DNA of 64,000 bases from assembly GCF_035653575.1 (NCBI RefSeq), contig NZ_DASRBQ010000016.1:1-64000 (forward strand), read 5' to 3'. The notes below the pieces were generated by a model, which saw nothing but the letters and a program-made list of their open reading frames with translations, was not told the DNA's origin and made no database searches. Shown here piece by piece: positions 26,765 to 35,551 of this stretch (position 1 is its first letter; every line of letters begins with the position of its first letter). This stretch comes from Actinocrinis sp035653575 (GTDB taxonomy: Bacteria > Actinomycetota > Actinomycetes > Streptomycetales > Catenulisporaceae). A program made the translations under genes and the position numbers.

Positions 26765-27652
26765 TCAGGCGTCACGAAGCCGCAGCGCCAAGCCGCCGGC
26801 GAGCAGTGCCCCGGCGGCCCACGCGGCGAGCACCCCCAGCCCCTCCCACGGGCCTATCGGCATGCCGGCCAGGTCCCTGGTCGCCTGGATGGATAGGCCC
26901 GCGTTCATCGGCGAGTAGCGCTCGATGCGGTTGTGCCAATGCGGATCGCTGACCACCCCCGCGATGATCGGCGAGAGATAGAGCAGGGCCAACACGACCC
27001 CGATCGACGTGGCCGAGTCACGTATCAGGGTCGCGATACCGAGGCTGAGCAGCGCGATGAGCCCGAGGTAGAGCACTGAGCCGCCCGTTGCTCGCAAGAC
27101 CGACGAGTCCGTCAACGCGAGCAGCCGCGGATAGCCATGCGCCGCCGTGAACCCCTTGCCGGGCATGACCAGCCGGCCGACCAGCACCGAACCGAGCACG
27201 GCCACGGCCCCGGCGAACAGAGTCAGGCCGCTGATTAGCGTGGCTTTCGCCGCCAGCACGGTCATGCGGCGCGGCATGGCGGCGAACGTGACCCGGATCA
27301 TGCCGGTGCTGTACTCGCCGCTGACCGCCAGCACCGCGAGGATGGCGACCACCGCCTGCCCGAACTCGATCCCGGTGAGGCCGACCTTGGCAGGGTCCTG
27401 ACCGCAGTCGGCGGCCGAGCAGGGCACGGCGGCCTCCGCCGCGGCGCTCACCGCGATCGTCAGCACGGCGATGGCCAGCAGCAGCCAGAACGTGCCCGGC
27501 AGCGTGCGCAGCTTGGTCCACTCGGCATGCAGCGACTCGGCCAGGTTCGCCCGGCGGCCGCGCGGCTCCCGCCGGGCGGGCGCCCGGCGAGGCGCCCGCC
27601 CGATCCCCGATGCCCCCGCTTCCCGGGAATCCTGGTCCACCACCCGGCTCAC
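26765..27652 (-). CDS. ABC-2 type transporter permease
   Basis: A 295-residue membrane protein. GTG 27652 is chosen because it overlaps the upstream stop as GTGA; longer in-frame reading is antisense-like sequence of that gene. It has an arginine-rich cytoplasmic N-terminus, then LHAEWTKLRTLPGTFWLLLA leading into TM1, and six membrane segments in all. The SGEYSTGMIRVTFAAMPRR segment after TM2 is a hallmark of actinobacterial ABC-2 drug/lantibiotic exporter permeases. It is the last gene of a three-gene minus-strand exporter operon (ATPase, large permease, this permease), divergent from a two-component system. Confidence 0.88.
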   Translation of the reverse strand: MSRVVDQDSREAGASGIGRAPRRAPARREPRGRRANLAESLHAEWTKLRTLPGTFWLLLAIAVLTIAVSAAAEAAVPCSAADCGQDPAKVGLTGIEFGQAVVAILAVLAVSGEYSTGMIRVTFAAMPRRMTVLAAKATLISGLTLFAGAVAVLGSVLVGRLVMPGKGFTAAHGYPRLLALTDSSVLRATGGSVLYLGLIALLSLGIATLIRDSATSIGVVLALLYLSPIIAGVVSDPHWHNRIERYSPMNAGLSIQATRDLAGMPIGPWEGLGVLAAWAAGALLAGGLALRLRDA

Positions 27653-29271
27653 GCGTCCCTCCGGCTCAGCCGCAGGTGGGCCAGGCCGAGGGCGAGGATC
27701 GCGTAGCCGCAGAGCACCGCGAAACCGGCCCATGGCGCGAGCGGGAAGTACCCGTTCGACGGCGTGTAACTGGCCGTCACCTGCGGATACGCCACCAAGC
27801 TCTGCTGCACCGAGAACGCGGCCGCGGGGGTCAGGCGCATCAGCCACTGCGCGGCGTCGGCGGGCAGCACGGAGGCGACCGCGAGGATGTAGGGCAGCAC
27901 GATCATCACGATCACGACGGTCACCGTCGTGGCGCTGCGCCGCAGCAGCGCCCCCACGCCGAGCGCGAAGATCGCGACGCCGGCGAACAACGCCGCGGTG
28001 CCCACGATGACCCGGAATTCCGTCAGCGACGAGACCGGAAGGATGTACCGGCCGTGGTTGTACGCGATGTGGTCGCTCAGCGGCATCGCAATGACGGACG
28101 CGACCAGCCCGACCAGGAACGTCATGGTGCCGATGACGACCGCCTTCGCCGCCAGGACGCGTCCGCGCCGGGGAGTGGCCGCCAAGGTGAGCCGGATGAG
28201 GCCCCTGCGGTACTCGGCCGTGATGAACATGGCGGCGACGATCGCGATGGCGATCAGCCCGGCGAAGGCGCCGACCAGGCTCTGCTCCACCGGCCGTCCG
28301 TCGCCAAGGCCGCCCGCGCCCCACGGCGCGATGTCCCCGGTGCCGGTCACCGTGAAGCCGTCACCGGACTGCTGGTAGTTCGCGGCCTGCAGCAGGTCCG
28401 CGGCGCGCGCCTTGGCGGTTCCGACCACGTCACCCTGCCACGTCGCGCCCTGCGCCGCGCCTTGCACGGCGACGTTGTCGAAGGAACCGGTGGCCTGGGT
28501 AGGGCCTCCCACCGAGGACCCGCCCCCGAAGTTCTGCGTGGTCACCGTGTAGCCGGGCGAGGTCGCGAACAGGCCGACCTGGACCGTGGACGGTAGGCCG
28601 GCCAAGGTCGCGCTGCTGACGGCGGTCCAGTGCGTGCCGTCGAGCGAGTCGTAGCCGGTGATGGTGTCGCCGCTGCGGACCAAGCGCAGCCAACGCGGAG
28701 ACGACGAGCTGACGGCCCCCGGCGTACCGGCGACGTCGTGCGTGAAGTTGTACTGCATCCGCACGCCGTTGCCGCCGGTGACCATCATCGCCGCATACGC
28801 CGAACCCGCCGCGTCGCTCTGCTTGATGATGATCCCCGCCTTGGACCAGGGTTGCGTGCCCGAGACCATCCCGGCCGTGTCCGACCCGGATCCAATCGCG
28901 CCTTGAGGCGAATACAGGCCGGTGAACGAGGTGACTCGCGCGGTGATGGTTCCGTTTCCGGCCAGCGGCTGATGCACGAAGTAGAAGGTGTCGAACACCG
29001 CCTCGCCATCCGGTCCGAGCGGCGGGTTCAACCGGCAGGCCGCGCCGCTGCGCTGGCCCGAATTGCCGGGGCCGCCGCCGCACTGGATCGACCCGGCGGT
29101 CGCGGTCAGCAGACCGAGCCCCACCATCACCAGCACCGCGACGAACAGGCCGATGATCCAGCCGCGCACGGTGCGGAACTTGGTCCACTCCGCTCGCAGC
29201 GACTGCGCGAATCCATCGCGCGCTGAGTGCACCTCGGTGCGATACGGCGTGACAGAGCTCGTCGTCGTCAT
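27649..29271 (-). CDS. ABC-2 permease with large extracellular jelly-roll-like insert
   Basis: A 540-residue permease; ATG 29271 overlaps the ATPase stop as ATGA. TM1 (about residues 37-57) is followed by roughly 250 extracytoplasmic residues before TM2 (FAGLIAIAIVAAMFITAEYRRG). The insert contains FDTFYFVHQPLAGNGTITAR, WSKAGIIIKQSDAAGSAYA, WLRLVRSGDTITGYDSLDG and VQVGLFATSPG, which match DUF1349-like concanavalin-fold domains usually found on glycosidases. The remaining half is a standard ABC-2 core with EYRRGLIRLTLAATPRR. It presumably pairs with the smaller permease as a heterodimer. The insert could bind a glycan or peptide ligand; that is inference. Confidence 0.85.
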   Translation of the reverse strand: MTTTSSVTPYRTEVHSARDGFAQSLRAEWTKFRTVRGWIIGLFVAVLVMVGLGLLTATAGSIQCGGGPGNSGQRSGAACRLNPPLGPDGEAVFDTFYFVHQPLAGNGTITARVTSFTGLYSPQGAIGSGSDTAGMVSGTQPWSKAGIIIKQSDAAGSAYAAMMVTGGNGVRMQYNFTHDVAGTPGAVSSSSPRWLRLVRSGDTITGYDSLDGTHWTAVSSATLAGLPSTVQVGLFATSPGYTVTTQNFGGGSSVGGPTQATGSFDNVAVQGAAQGATWQGDVVGTAKARAADLLQAANYQQSGDGFTVTGTGDIAPWGAGGLGDGRPVEQSLVGAFAGLIAIAIVAAMFITAEYRRGLIRLTLAATPRRGRVLAAKAVVIGTMTFLVGLVASVIAMPLSDHIAYNHGRYILPVSSLTEFRVIVGTAALFAGVAIFALGVGALLRRSATTVTVVIVMIVLPYILAVASVLPADAAQWLMRLTPAAAFSVQQSLVAYPQVTASYTPSNGYFPLAPWAGFAVLCGYAILALGLAHLRLSRRDA

Positions 29272-30218
29272 CGCGCCGCCCCCTCGCTGCCGTTGGCGTC
29301 TTCGGCCGGCGCGGCGCGGAACTCGACCGCCTCGCGGGTCAGCTCCATGTACGCCTCCTCCAGCGACGCGCGATGCGCCGAGACCTCGGAGAACGGCACG
29401 GCGCTCGCGTTGAGCAGCGTGACGACGCGCTCCGCTGTCAATCCAGAGATGGTCAACGTCTCCAAGCCCGTGGCGGCCACCGTCGCCCCCGCGTTCGCGA
29501 GCACCGTCATCGCGTGCGTGCGCGCGGCGGTGCGCACTGCTACACGGTCGCCGGACGCCGCGGCGATCAGTTCGGCGACGCTGGTGTCGGCGATGACCTT
29601 GCCGCGGCCGACCACCACCAGGTGGTCCGCGGCGTCCTGCAGCTCGCTCATCAGATGGCTGGAGACCAAGATCGCCCGGCCCTGCGCGGCCAGTGAGCGC
29701 AGGAACCCGCGCATCCACACGATGCCCTCGGGATCCATGCCGTTGAACGGCTCGTCGAGCATGAGCGCCGGGGGATCGCCGAGCAGCGCCGCGGCGATGC
29801 CCAGCCGCTGCCGCATGCCGAGCGAGAAGCCGCCGGCCTTGCGGCGGATCGCCGAACCGAGGCCGGCCTGCTCCACCACCTCGTCCACCCGGCGCGCCGC
29901 AAGGCCCTGCGAATGCGCCAGCCAGAGCAGGTGGTTGCGGGCCGAACGGCTCGGCTGCAAGGCGGCGGCGTCCAGTAGCGAACCCAAATGGCTGAGCGGG
30001 TGGCGCAGGCTGCGATACGGCTGCCCGCCGACCAGCGCGGTACCCGCGTCGGGCGCATCGAGACCGAGGATCACCCGCATCGTGGTCGACTTGCCGGCGC
30101 CGTTCGGGCCGACGAACCCGGTCACCTGTCCTGGCTGCACGGCGAAGGACAATCCGTCCAGCGCCTGCGTCGGCCCGAACCGCTTGCGCAGGCCGTTCAC
30201 TTCGATGGCTGCTTCCAT
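29268..30218 (-). CDS. ABC transporter ATP-binding protein (drug/bacteriocin exporter type)
   Basis: A 316-residue ATPase; ATG 30218 (MEAAIEVNGLRKRFG) is preferred to an upstream in-frame start at 30245. Walker A GPNGAGKST, a signature in FSLGMRQRLGIAAALLG, Walker B ALMLDEPFNGMDP and H-loop LVSSHLM are all intact. The C-terminal third (after VVVGRGKVI) is the extended region seen in DrrA/BcrA-like exporters. It drives the two permeases encoded downstream. The operon is separated by 222 bp from the divergently transcribed kinase/regulator pair, a common arrangement for self-regulated exporters. Confidence 0.92.
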   Translation of the reverse strand: MEAAIEVNGLRKRFGPTQALDGLSFAVQPGQVTGFVGPNGAGKSTTMRVILGLDAPDAGTALVGGQPYRSLRHPLSHLGSLLDAAALQPSRSARNHLLWLAHSQGLAARRVDEVVEQAGLGSAIRRKAGGFSLGMRQRLGIAAALLGDPPALMLDEPFNGMDPEGIVWMRGFLRSLAAQGRAILVSSHLMSELQDAADHLVVVGRGKVIADTSVAELIAAASGDRVAVRTAARTHAMTVLANAGATVAATGLETLTISGLTAERVVTLLNASAVPFSEVSAHRASLEEAYMELTREAVEFRAAPAEDANGSEGAAR

Positions 30219-30440
30219 GCCACGCAGGCTAGGGGCGGGCCGCACCAGGGGTCGTCACGCCACGGAGCAATCCTCACCGTAGCTGACCCGAGGGAGCTAA
30301 ACCTCCGGACATCCCTCGCGCGGGGGATGCAAGTGTCACCGCGACCGGGGACGTCGGTGCGCCCAACCAGCGGCGACAATGGCGGTGCCGGGCGTGGCGG
30401 CCTCGGCGCTTGGCGGCAGGCGATCATGGGAGGCGAACAG

Positions 30441-31745
30441 GTGACCGCAGCGGGAGAGCGGGGCGAGCGGTGGACGCGCAGCGGCCGGCGGTTCGCCACG
30501 GCCGCGCGGATCCCGGCTCTCGCCGCGACCCTGCTGAGCCTGGCCGCGGTGCTCGAACTGGCCGTGCGCACGACAGCCACGGCGACCGTCAGGGTCGGCG
30601 AGAGCGTCGATGGGCCGACCCGGGTCCTGCACCTCGGCGACACCGACCTGAGCTGGCAGGCCGCGATGGTGGTCTACCTGCTCGCGCTGACCTCCACCCT
30701 GGCGCCCGCGCTCCTGCGCCCGGCCGCCGCGGCGGTATCGGTGAGCGCCGCGAACGTCCTGATGCTCGGGATCTTCCACACGCTGACCCTCGCGGGCGCG
30801 GCCGGGCAGCTGCTCGTCGGCTACCGGCTCGGGCGCTGCGGCTCGCGAGTGCTGGCCCCGGCTCTCGCCGCCCCCTTCGTCGCGCTCGCGCTCGCCGGAT
30901 TCGATCCGCCCGACCGCGAGACCGGTTTCCTCACCGTGCTGCTGGCCTCGCTCGCCCCGGCGGCGGCGCTGGCCGGACTGGCCGTGCGGGAGCGCGGCGA
31001 GGCACTGGCCCGCAGCGAGGCGCAGGAAGTGATCGCCAGCACCCTGATGGAGCACTCGGCCCGCGGCGAACGGGCCCGCATCGCCCGCGAGCTGCACGAC
31101 GTGGTCGCCCACCACATCTCGATGATCGCCGTGCAGGCGGAAACGGCCCGCCTGGCCACCCCGGGACTGCCCACCGCCGGAGCCCGCAGGCTGCTGGAGA
31201 TCGGCGACACCGCGCGGGCCGCGCTGACCGAGATGCGCCGCCTGCTCGGAGTGTTGCGCGAGGACGCGCGCGACGCCGATCCGCAGCGGCCGGACCCGCA
31301 GAAGCCGCGGGCCGACCTGAGACCGCAGCCGACCCTCCAACAGCTCGTCGAGCTGCTGGACGAAGCGAGGAATGCCTCCATGACCGGCGTACGGCTGATC
31401 GTCTCCGGGTCGCCGACCACCCTCGACCCCGGCGTCGAGCTCGCCGCGTACCGCATCATCCAGGAAGCCCTCACCAACGCCCGGCGCCACGCCCCGGGCG
31501 CCGCGGTCGATGTGGAGCTGCACTACACCGCGGAGACGCTGCGTTTGCGCGTACGCGACAACGGGCCAGGAACAGGATTCGAAGCCGTGGAAGCCGGCCC
31601 GGCGAAACCCGGGGCCGGGCACGGACTGCTGGGGATGCGCGAGCGAGCCACCGCAGTCGGCGGCCTGCTGACCGCCGGTCCGGCATCCATCGGCGGCTTC
31701 CTGGTCGAAGCCACCCTCCCCGCCAAGGCAGAGGTGATCGCATGA
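30441..31745 (+). CDS. NarL-family sensor histidine kinase
   Basis: A 434-residue kinase. GTG 30441 has GGGAGG seven bases upstream and is preferred to ATG 30426. Five or so membrane segments form an N-terminal sensor without a large external domain (about residues 20-190). The HisKA_3 phosphoacceptor is RIARELHDVVAHHISM with H219; the HATPase domain has the N box region AYRIIQEALTNARRHA and G box DNGPGTGF and HGLLGMRER. Its stop overlaps the regulator start (ATGA). It probably senses a membrane or envelope signal and controls the adjacent exporter. Confidence 0.93.
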   Translation: MTAAGERGERWTRSGRRFATAARIPALAATLLSLAAVLELAVRTTATATVRVGESVDGPTRVLHLGDTDLSWQAAMVVYLLALTSTLAPALLRPAAAAVSVSAANVLMLGIFHTLTLAGAAGQLLVGYRLGRCGSRVLAPALAAPFVALALAGFDPPDRETGFLTVLLASLAPAAALAGLAVRERGEALARSEAQEVIASTLMEHSARGERARIARELHDVVAHHISMIAVQAETARLATPGLPTAGARRLLEIGDTARAALTEMRRLLGVLREDARDADPQRPDPQKPRADLRPQPTLQQLVELLDEARNASMTGVRLIVSGSPTTLDPGVELAAYRIIQEALTNARRHAPGAAVDVELHYTAETLRLRVRDNGPGTGFEAVEAGPAKPGAGHGLLGMRERATAVGGLLTAGPASIGGFLVEATLPAKAEVIA

Positions 31746-32452
31746 CCGCCGGGTCCGCCGCGATCCGCGTCGTCGTCGCGGATGACCACCAGGTGGTGCG
31801 CACCGGCTACGCCGCCTTGCTGGACACCCAATCCGATTTCACCGTCGTCGGCACGGCGAGCGACGGCGCCGAGGCGGTGCGGATCTGCCGCGAGTCGCAC
31901 CCGGACGTGGTGCTGATGGACGTGCGGATGCCGGAGCTGGACGGCATCGAGGCGACGAGGCAGCTGCTCGGAGACGACCGCCGCGACGACGCCACCGGCG
32001 GTGCGCTTCCACGCGTCCTCGTGCTCACGACCTTCGACCTCGACGAATACGTCTACGACGCGCTTCGCGCGGGTGCGAGCGGCTTCCTGCTCAAGGACGT
32101 GACAGCGGAGCGGCTGTTCGACGCCGTGCGCGTGGTCGCCTCAGGTCAAGCGCTGCTCGCGCCCTCCGTCACCCGACGCCTCATCAGCGAGTTCGCGCAG
32201 TTGCGCCCGAAACAGGACGCCTCGTCCAAGACGGCGCTCTCGGCGCTGACGCCGCGCGAGACCCAGGTGCTGCGCCTGGTCGCGGAGGGACTGTCGAACC
32301 CTGAGATCGCGGCCCGGCTCGTCGTCACCGAGGAGACGGTCAAGACGCACGTGAGCCGGGTGCTGGGCAAGCTCGGCCTCCGCGACCGCACTCAGGCGGT
32401 CGTCGCGGCGTATGAGTCAGGACTCGTCGTTCCCGGCGACAATTCGCGCTAG
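31742..32452 (+). CDS. NarL/FixJ response regulator
   Basis: A 236-residue regulator with receiver domain residues 1-125 (VVADDHQVVRTGYAAL; phospho-acceptor D60 in VVLMDVRMP; conserved T in VLTTFD; K in FLLKD) and a C-terminal LuxR-type helix-turn-helix (LTPRETQVLRLVAEGLSNPE, TVKTHVSRVLGKLGLRDR). It is coupled by ATGA to the kinase gene. Probable target is its own region and the divergent ABC operon promoter in 30219-30440, where no clear operator was identified by eye. Confidence 0.94.
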   Translation: MTAGSAAIRVVVADDHQVVRTGYAALLDTQSDFTVVGTASDGAEAVRICRESHPDVVLMDVRMPELDGIEATRQLLGDDRRDDATGGALPRVLVLTTFDLDEYVYDALRAGASGFLLKDVTAERLFDAVRVVASGQALLAPSVTRRLISEFAQLRPKQDASSKTALSALTPRETQVLRLVAEGLSNPEIAARLVVTEETVKTHVSRVLGKLGLRDRTQAVVAAYESGLVVPGDNSR

Positions 32453-32480
32453 CCGGCGCACGGCGGTCAATGCGCTGCGG

Positions 32481-33218
32481 TCACTGCTCCGCCGCTGCGC
32501 CGTCGGGTCCGGCGCCGGACACGTCTGCCGCGCACAGCCGCACGCAACACGAGCCTGCCTCGGGTTGCAGGACGGCGGTGGCGGCGTCGGCCGCGCCCAG
32601 GCCCTGCAAATACCCGCCGAGGAACCGGTGGTTGATCCCGCACACCAGGTCCGGTGCCTTCGCCGCGAGCGGATGGAAAGGGCAGTTGCGCAGCAGCAGC
32701 AATGCCGGGGCGGCTCGTTCAGGCTCGAATCCGAGGTCTTCGAGCGTCTCGGCCGCGAGCGTCAGGGTGCGCTCGGTGCCCAGGCGGCCGGGGCGATGCC
32801 GGTCGCGGTCGGCGTTCCCTAGCGCGTTGCCGCGCCGGTCGGCCGCCTCGAACGCGGACTCCCGGGCGGTGCGCTCGCCGGTCTCGGTCAGGACCGCGTC
32901 GGCGAGGATCTCGGCCAGCAGCTCGTGCCGGCGCTCCGGGATGCTCACGTGGATCTGGTCGGGGACCGGTTCATAAAGCTTGGGAGCGCGCCCCACGGTG
33001 CGCACCCGGCCGGGGGCGTCGGCGCGGGTGCGCAGCAGGCCGACGTCCACCAGCTTGTCCAGGTGGAAGGCCGCGAGCTTTCGGGAGATGCCGACGCTCG
33101 CCGCCGCCTCGTCGCGGGTGACCGGACGCCGGGCGCGGCGAATGAAGCCGTACATGCCGCGGCGCAGCTCGTCGCCGAGCGCGCCGACCGCGGTCACCGG
33201 GTCCCGCTGCTGATCCAC
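32481..33218 (-). CDS. SufR-like iron-sulfur winged-helix transcriptional regulator
   Basis: A 245-residue protein starting at GTG 33218. The N-terminal winged helix (RRPVTRDEAAASVGISRKLA, HLDKLVDVGLL) is ArsR/COG2345-like. The C-terminal domain has the cysteine pattern of SufR-type regulators: RNCPFHPLAAKAPDLVCG, then AGSCCVRL, giving three to four cysteines that could ligate an Fe-S cluster. It may sense oxidative stress, nitric oxide or iron status. Convergent with the response regulator gene, 28 bp apart, and divergent from a DUF2231 membrane protein with an inverted repeat at its start codon. No suf genes lie in the window. Confidence 0.85.
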   Translation of the reverse strand: MDQQRDPVTAVGALGDELRRGMYGFIRRARRPVTRDEAAASVGISRKLAAFHLDKLVDVGLLRTRADAPGRVRTVGRAPKLYEPVPDQIHVSIPERRHELLAEILADAVLTETGERTARESAFEAADRRGNALGNADRDRHRPGRLGTERTLTLAAETLEDLGFEPERAAPALLLLRNCPFHPLAAKAPDLVCGINHRFLGGYLQGLGAADAATAVLQPEAGSCCVRLCAADVSGAGPDGAAAEQ

Positions 33219-33219
33219 T

Positions 33220-33243
33220 CACCCAGATTAACGCCTATGGGTG
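33220..33243. promoter_or_regulatory. inverted repeat at the SufR-like gene start, candidate operator
   Basis: CACCCA, 12 bp, TGGGTG: perfect 6-bp arms beginning one base from the GTG start codon of the regulator. Placement suggests autoregulation and possible control of the divergent membrane-protein genes. Not compared with known SufR sites. Confidence 0.4.
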
Positions 33244-33344
33244 TATCCCGGGCAGGAATAGCTACCCGAACCCGCCTAGTCCTTGACCGGCCGCAGGAAT
33301 AAGACCAATATTTCTTGGCGAAATAGGGCTTGAAGGAGGCGGTC

Positions 33345-33896
33345 GTGAGCACGCCATCGCAGGACGGCAAACACCCGGTCTCCCCGCTGCTGGCGGGTCC
33401 GTACGGCCATCCGCTGCACCCGTTGCTGGTCACCGTCCCGATCGGCGCGTGGGTGGCCAGCCTGGTGTTCGACATCGGTTCGCACGTGGCCGGGCGCGGC
33501 GGCATGCTCGCGGACGGCTCGCTGTGGTTGATCGCGGTCGGCGTGCTGGGCGCGCTCGCGGCGGCCAGCGTCGGGTTCCTGGACCTGTTCGCGATTCCGA
33601 CCGGCACCCGGGCATTCCGCACCGGCCTGGTGCACATGTCGCTGAACCTGACGGTGACGGTCGCGTACGCGATCGGCTTCGCCTGGCGGCGCGGCGACTA
33701 CGGGCACAGCGCGTCCGTCGGCGCCGGGCAGCTGGCGCTGTCGGCCGTCAGCCTGGCGCTGCTCGCGGTCTCCGGCTTCCTCGGCGGAAAGCTCGCCTAC
33801 CGCTACGGGGTGCGCGTGGCCGCGGAGAGCGTCCAGCGCGAAGGGCTCGAACCCACCTCGGCAGCGCGCGCCTCTGCCGTGCCCGGCTCCAGGTAG
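33345..33896 (+). CDS. DUF2231 membrane protein
   Basis: A 183-residue protein. GTG 33345 is preferred to TTG 33330 because AAGGAGG lies 5 bases before it. GPYGHPLHPLLVTVPIGAW is the hallmark of DUF2231, whose conserved histidines may bind haem or metal. Four membrane segments are visible, with a short cytoplasmic C-terminal tail. Probably co-transcribed with the next small membrane protein, 53 bp away. Divergence from a SufR-like regulator suggests a redox- or stress-linked role, by inference only. Confidence 0.85.
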   Translation: MSTPSQDGKHPVSPLLAGPYGHPLHPLLVTVPIGAWVASLVFDIGSHVAGRGGMLADGSLWLIAVGVLGALAAASVGFLDLFAIPTGTRAFRTGLVHMSLNLTVTVAYAIGFAWRRGDYGHSASVGAGQLALSAVSLALLAVSGFLGGKLAYRYGVRVAAESVQREGLEPTSAARASAVPGSR

Positions 33897-33949
33897 CCGG
33901 CCCCCTTCACTTGCCCCCTCCGCTCCCGACGACGAGAAAGTAGGGCACC

Positions 33950-34387
33950 ATGCACATCGCCGCCCTGGTCACCTGGCTGATCACCGCGCTTGGCGGGTTC
34001 TACCTGCTCGGCACCTGGATCGCCCGGGGCGCGCTGCGCGCCCCCGGCTCCTCGCGGCTGCCGGCCCCGGTGCTGTTCGGGCACTTCCTGCTGGCGGCGG
34101 CAGGACTGGTGGTCTGGATCGTCTATCTGGCTGCCGGCAAGAAGGCGCTGGCCTGGACCGCGTTCGGCCTGCTGGTGCCGGTCGCGCTGCTCGGCCTCGC
34201 CATGTTCGCCCGCTGGCTGCCCACGGTCCGCACCCGCCACGCGGTGAACCCGGTCGGGGCTCCCGGGGCGGCCGCGGCCGCGGCCGAGGCGCCGGAGCAG
34301 CACTTCCCGATCCCGGTCGTGCTGGCTCACGGCGTGTTCGCGGTAGCCACCGTGGTCCTGGTGCTGATCTCCGCAGTCCGGAAGTAG
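33950..34387 (+). CDS. small four-segment membrane protein
   Basis: A 145-residue protein, MHIAALVTWLITALGGFYLLG at the N-terminus, with four hydrophobic segments and an alanine-rich loop between TM3 and TM4 (GAPGAAAAAAEAPEQHF). Histidines near membrane edges (FGHFLLAA, VVLAHGVF) could bind haem as in small DUF2231-linked proteins, but this is speculative. The ATG is preceded by AGGGCACC, with a weak ribosome binding site. Follows the DUF2231 gene on the same strand; convergent with the metal transporter gene 13 bp away. Confidence 0.75.
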   Translation: MHIAALVTWLITALGGFYLLGTWIARGALRAPGSSRLPAPVLFGHFLLAAAGLVVWIVYLAAGKKALAWTAFGLLVPVALLGLAMFARWLPTVRTRHAVNPVGAPGAAAAAAEAPEQHFPIPVVLAHGVFAVATVVLVLISAVRK

Positions 34388-34400
34388 GTCGGCCGGCCGG

Positions 34401-35489
34401 TCAGGCCGCGGCGCGGTGCGTGTGGTGCGCCAACGACGCGTGCGGATCGCCGAGGCCCGAATCCGTGGTGTGGTCCGTGTGCACCGTCGCCGCGGTCAAC
34501 CGTGGCAGAGCGTGCATGAGGGCGTGCTCGGCCGCCACGGCGAGCGCGTGCGCCTGGACCACCGTCAGCTGCGGATCCACCACGATCTCGGCTTCAGCCC
34601 GCAGCGCGTGCCCGATCCAGCGCATTCGCACCGCGCCGACGCCGCGGACTCCGGCGACGTCACTCAGCGTCTCCTCCGCGCGGTCGATCAACTCCGGATC
34701 GACCGCGTCCATCAGGCGCCGGTACACCTGCCGAGCGGCGTCGCGCAGGACGAGCAGGATCGCGGCCGTGATCGCGAGGCCCACGACCGGGTCGGCCTGC
34801 CTCCAGCCGAGCGCGACGCCACCCGCGCCCAGCAGCACCGCGAGCGAGGTGAACCCGTCCGTGCGCGCGTGCAGTCCGTCCGCGACCAGCGCGGCCGAAC
34901 CGATCCTGCGGCCGGTGGCGATGCGATAGCGGGCAACCCATTCGTTGCCGATGAAACCCACCAGGGCCGCGAGCGCGACTGCCCATAGATGAGTCACCAC
35001 CTGCGGATGCATCAGCCGGTTGATCGCCTCGTATGCCGCAAGACCGGCGGAGGCGGCGATGATGAGCACGATGGCGATCCCCGCCAGATCCTCGGCCCGA
35101 CCGTACCCATACGTGTAGCGCCGGGTGGCCGTGCGCCGCCCGAGCAGGAAGGCGACACCGAGGGGCACGGCCGTCAGCGCGTCGGTGCCGTTGTGGACCG
35201 CGTCGCCGAGCAGCGCGACCGAGCCGGAAATCGCGACGATCACCGCCTGCACGATCGCCGTCGCGCCGAGAACGGCAAGAGACGACCAGAGCGTGCGCAT
35301 CCCTTCCCGCGAAGCCTCCATCGCGGTGTCCACCTTGTCGGCGGCATCGTGGCTGTGCGGGGTGAAGACGTGCGCGATCTGATGACGCAGCCGCGAGAAG
35401 AGACCGGGGTTATGGGCGTGATCGTGCTGCTCGTGATCGTGCTGTTCGTGGCTGTGGTCGTGGTCGTGGTGCCCGTGGTGGTCGTGCAA
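34401..35489 (-). CDS. cation diffusion facilitator, zinc or related metal
   Basis: A 362-residue CDF transporter. The first 30 residues are histidine/aspartate rich (HDHHGHHDHDHSHEQ and more), a cytoplasmic metal-binding tail. Six membrane segments follow; the transport-site motifs are DAVHNGTDAL in TM2 and ADGLHARTDGF in TM5, each H-x3-D as in zinc-transporting members. The C-terminal ~80 residues are the cytoplasmic ferredoxin-like dimerisation domain (VVDPQLTVVQAHALAVAAEH). It exports Zn2+ or a similar divalent ion. Upstream of it is a MarR gene on the same strand, 62 bp away; co-regulation is possible. Confidence 0.93.
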   Translation of the reverse strand: MHDHHGHHDHDHSHEQHDHEQHDHAHNPGLFSRLRHQIAHVFTPHSHDAADKVDTAMEASREGMRTLWSSLAVLGATAIVQAVIVAISGSVALLGDAVHNGTDALTAVPLGVAFLLGRRTATRRYTYGYGRAEDLAGIAIVLIIAASAGLAAYEAINRLMHPQVVTHLWAVALAALVGFIGNEWVARYRIATGRRIGSAALVADGLHARTDGFTSLAVLLGAGGVALGWRQADPVVGLAITAAILLVLRDAARQVYRRLMDAVDPELIDRAEETLSDVAGVRGVGAVRMRWIGHALRAEAEIVVDPQLTVVQAHALAVAAEHALMHALPRLTAATVHTDHTTDSGLGDPHASLAHHTHRAAA

Positions 35490-35551
35490 TGGGGGAGGCC
35501 TTCCGGTTACCGGCGCAGGCGGCGGACCGCCGTCCTTGTCATGATGACCGA

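Noticed and set aside
26362..26952. 196-codon plus-strand open frame over the monooxygenase remnant
   Set aside because: It is a shifted frame rich in R, T and S; the GD-motif frame explains the region better and the rest is antisense to a permease.
27653..28324. N-terminal extension of the short ABC-2 permease
   Set aside because: That stretch is an alternative frame of the overlapping large permease; the GTGA overlap at 27649-27652 marks the true start.
34388..34400. GGCCGGCC-type self-complementary run between convergent genes
   Set aside because: Too short to count as a terminator; simple GC-rich alternation.
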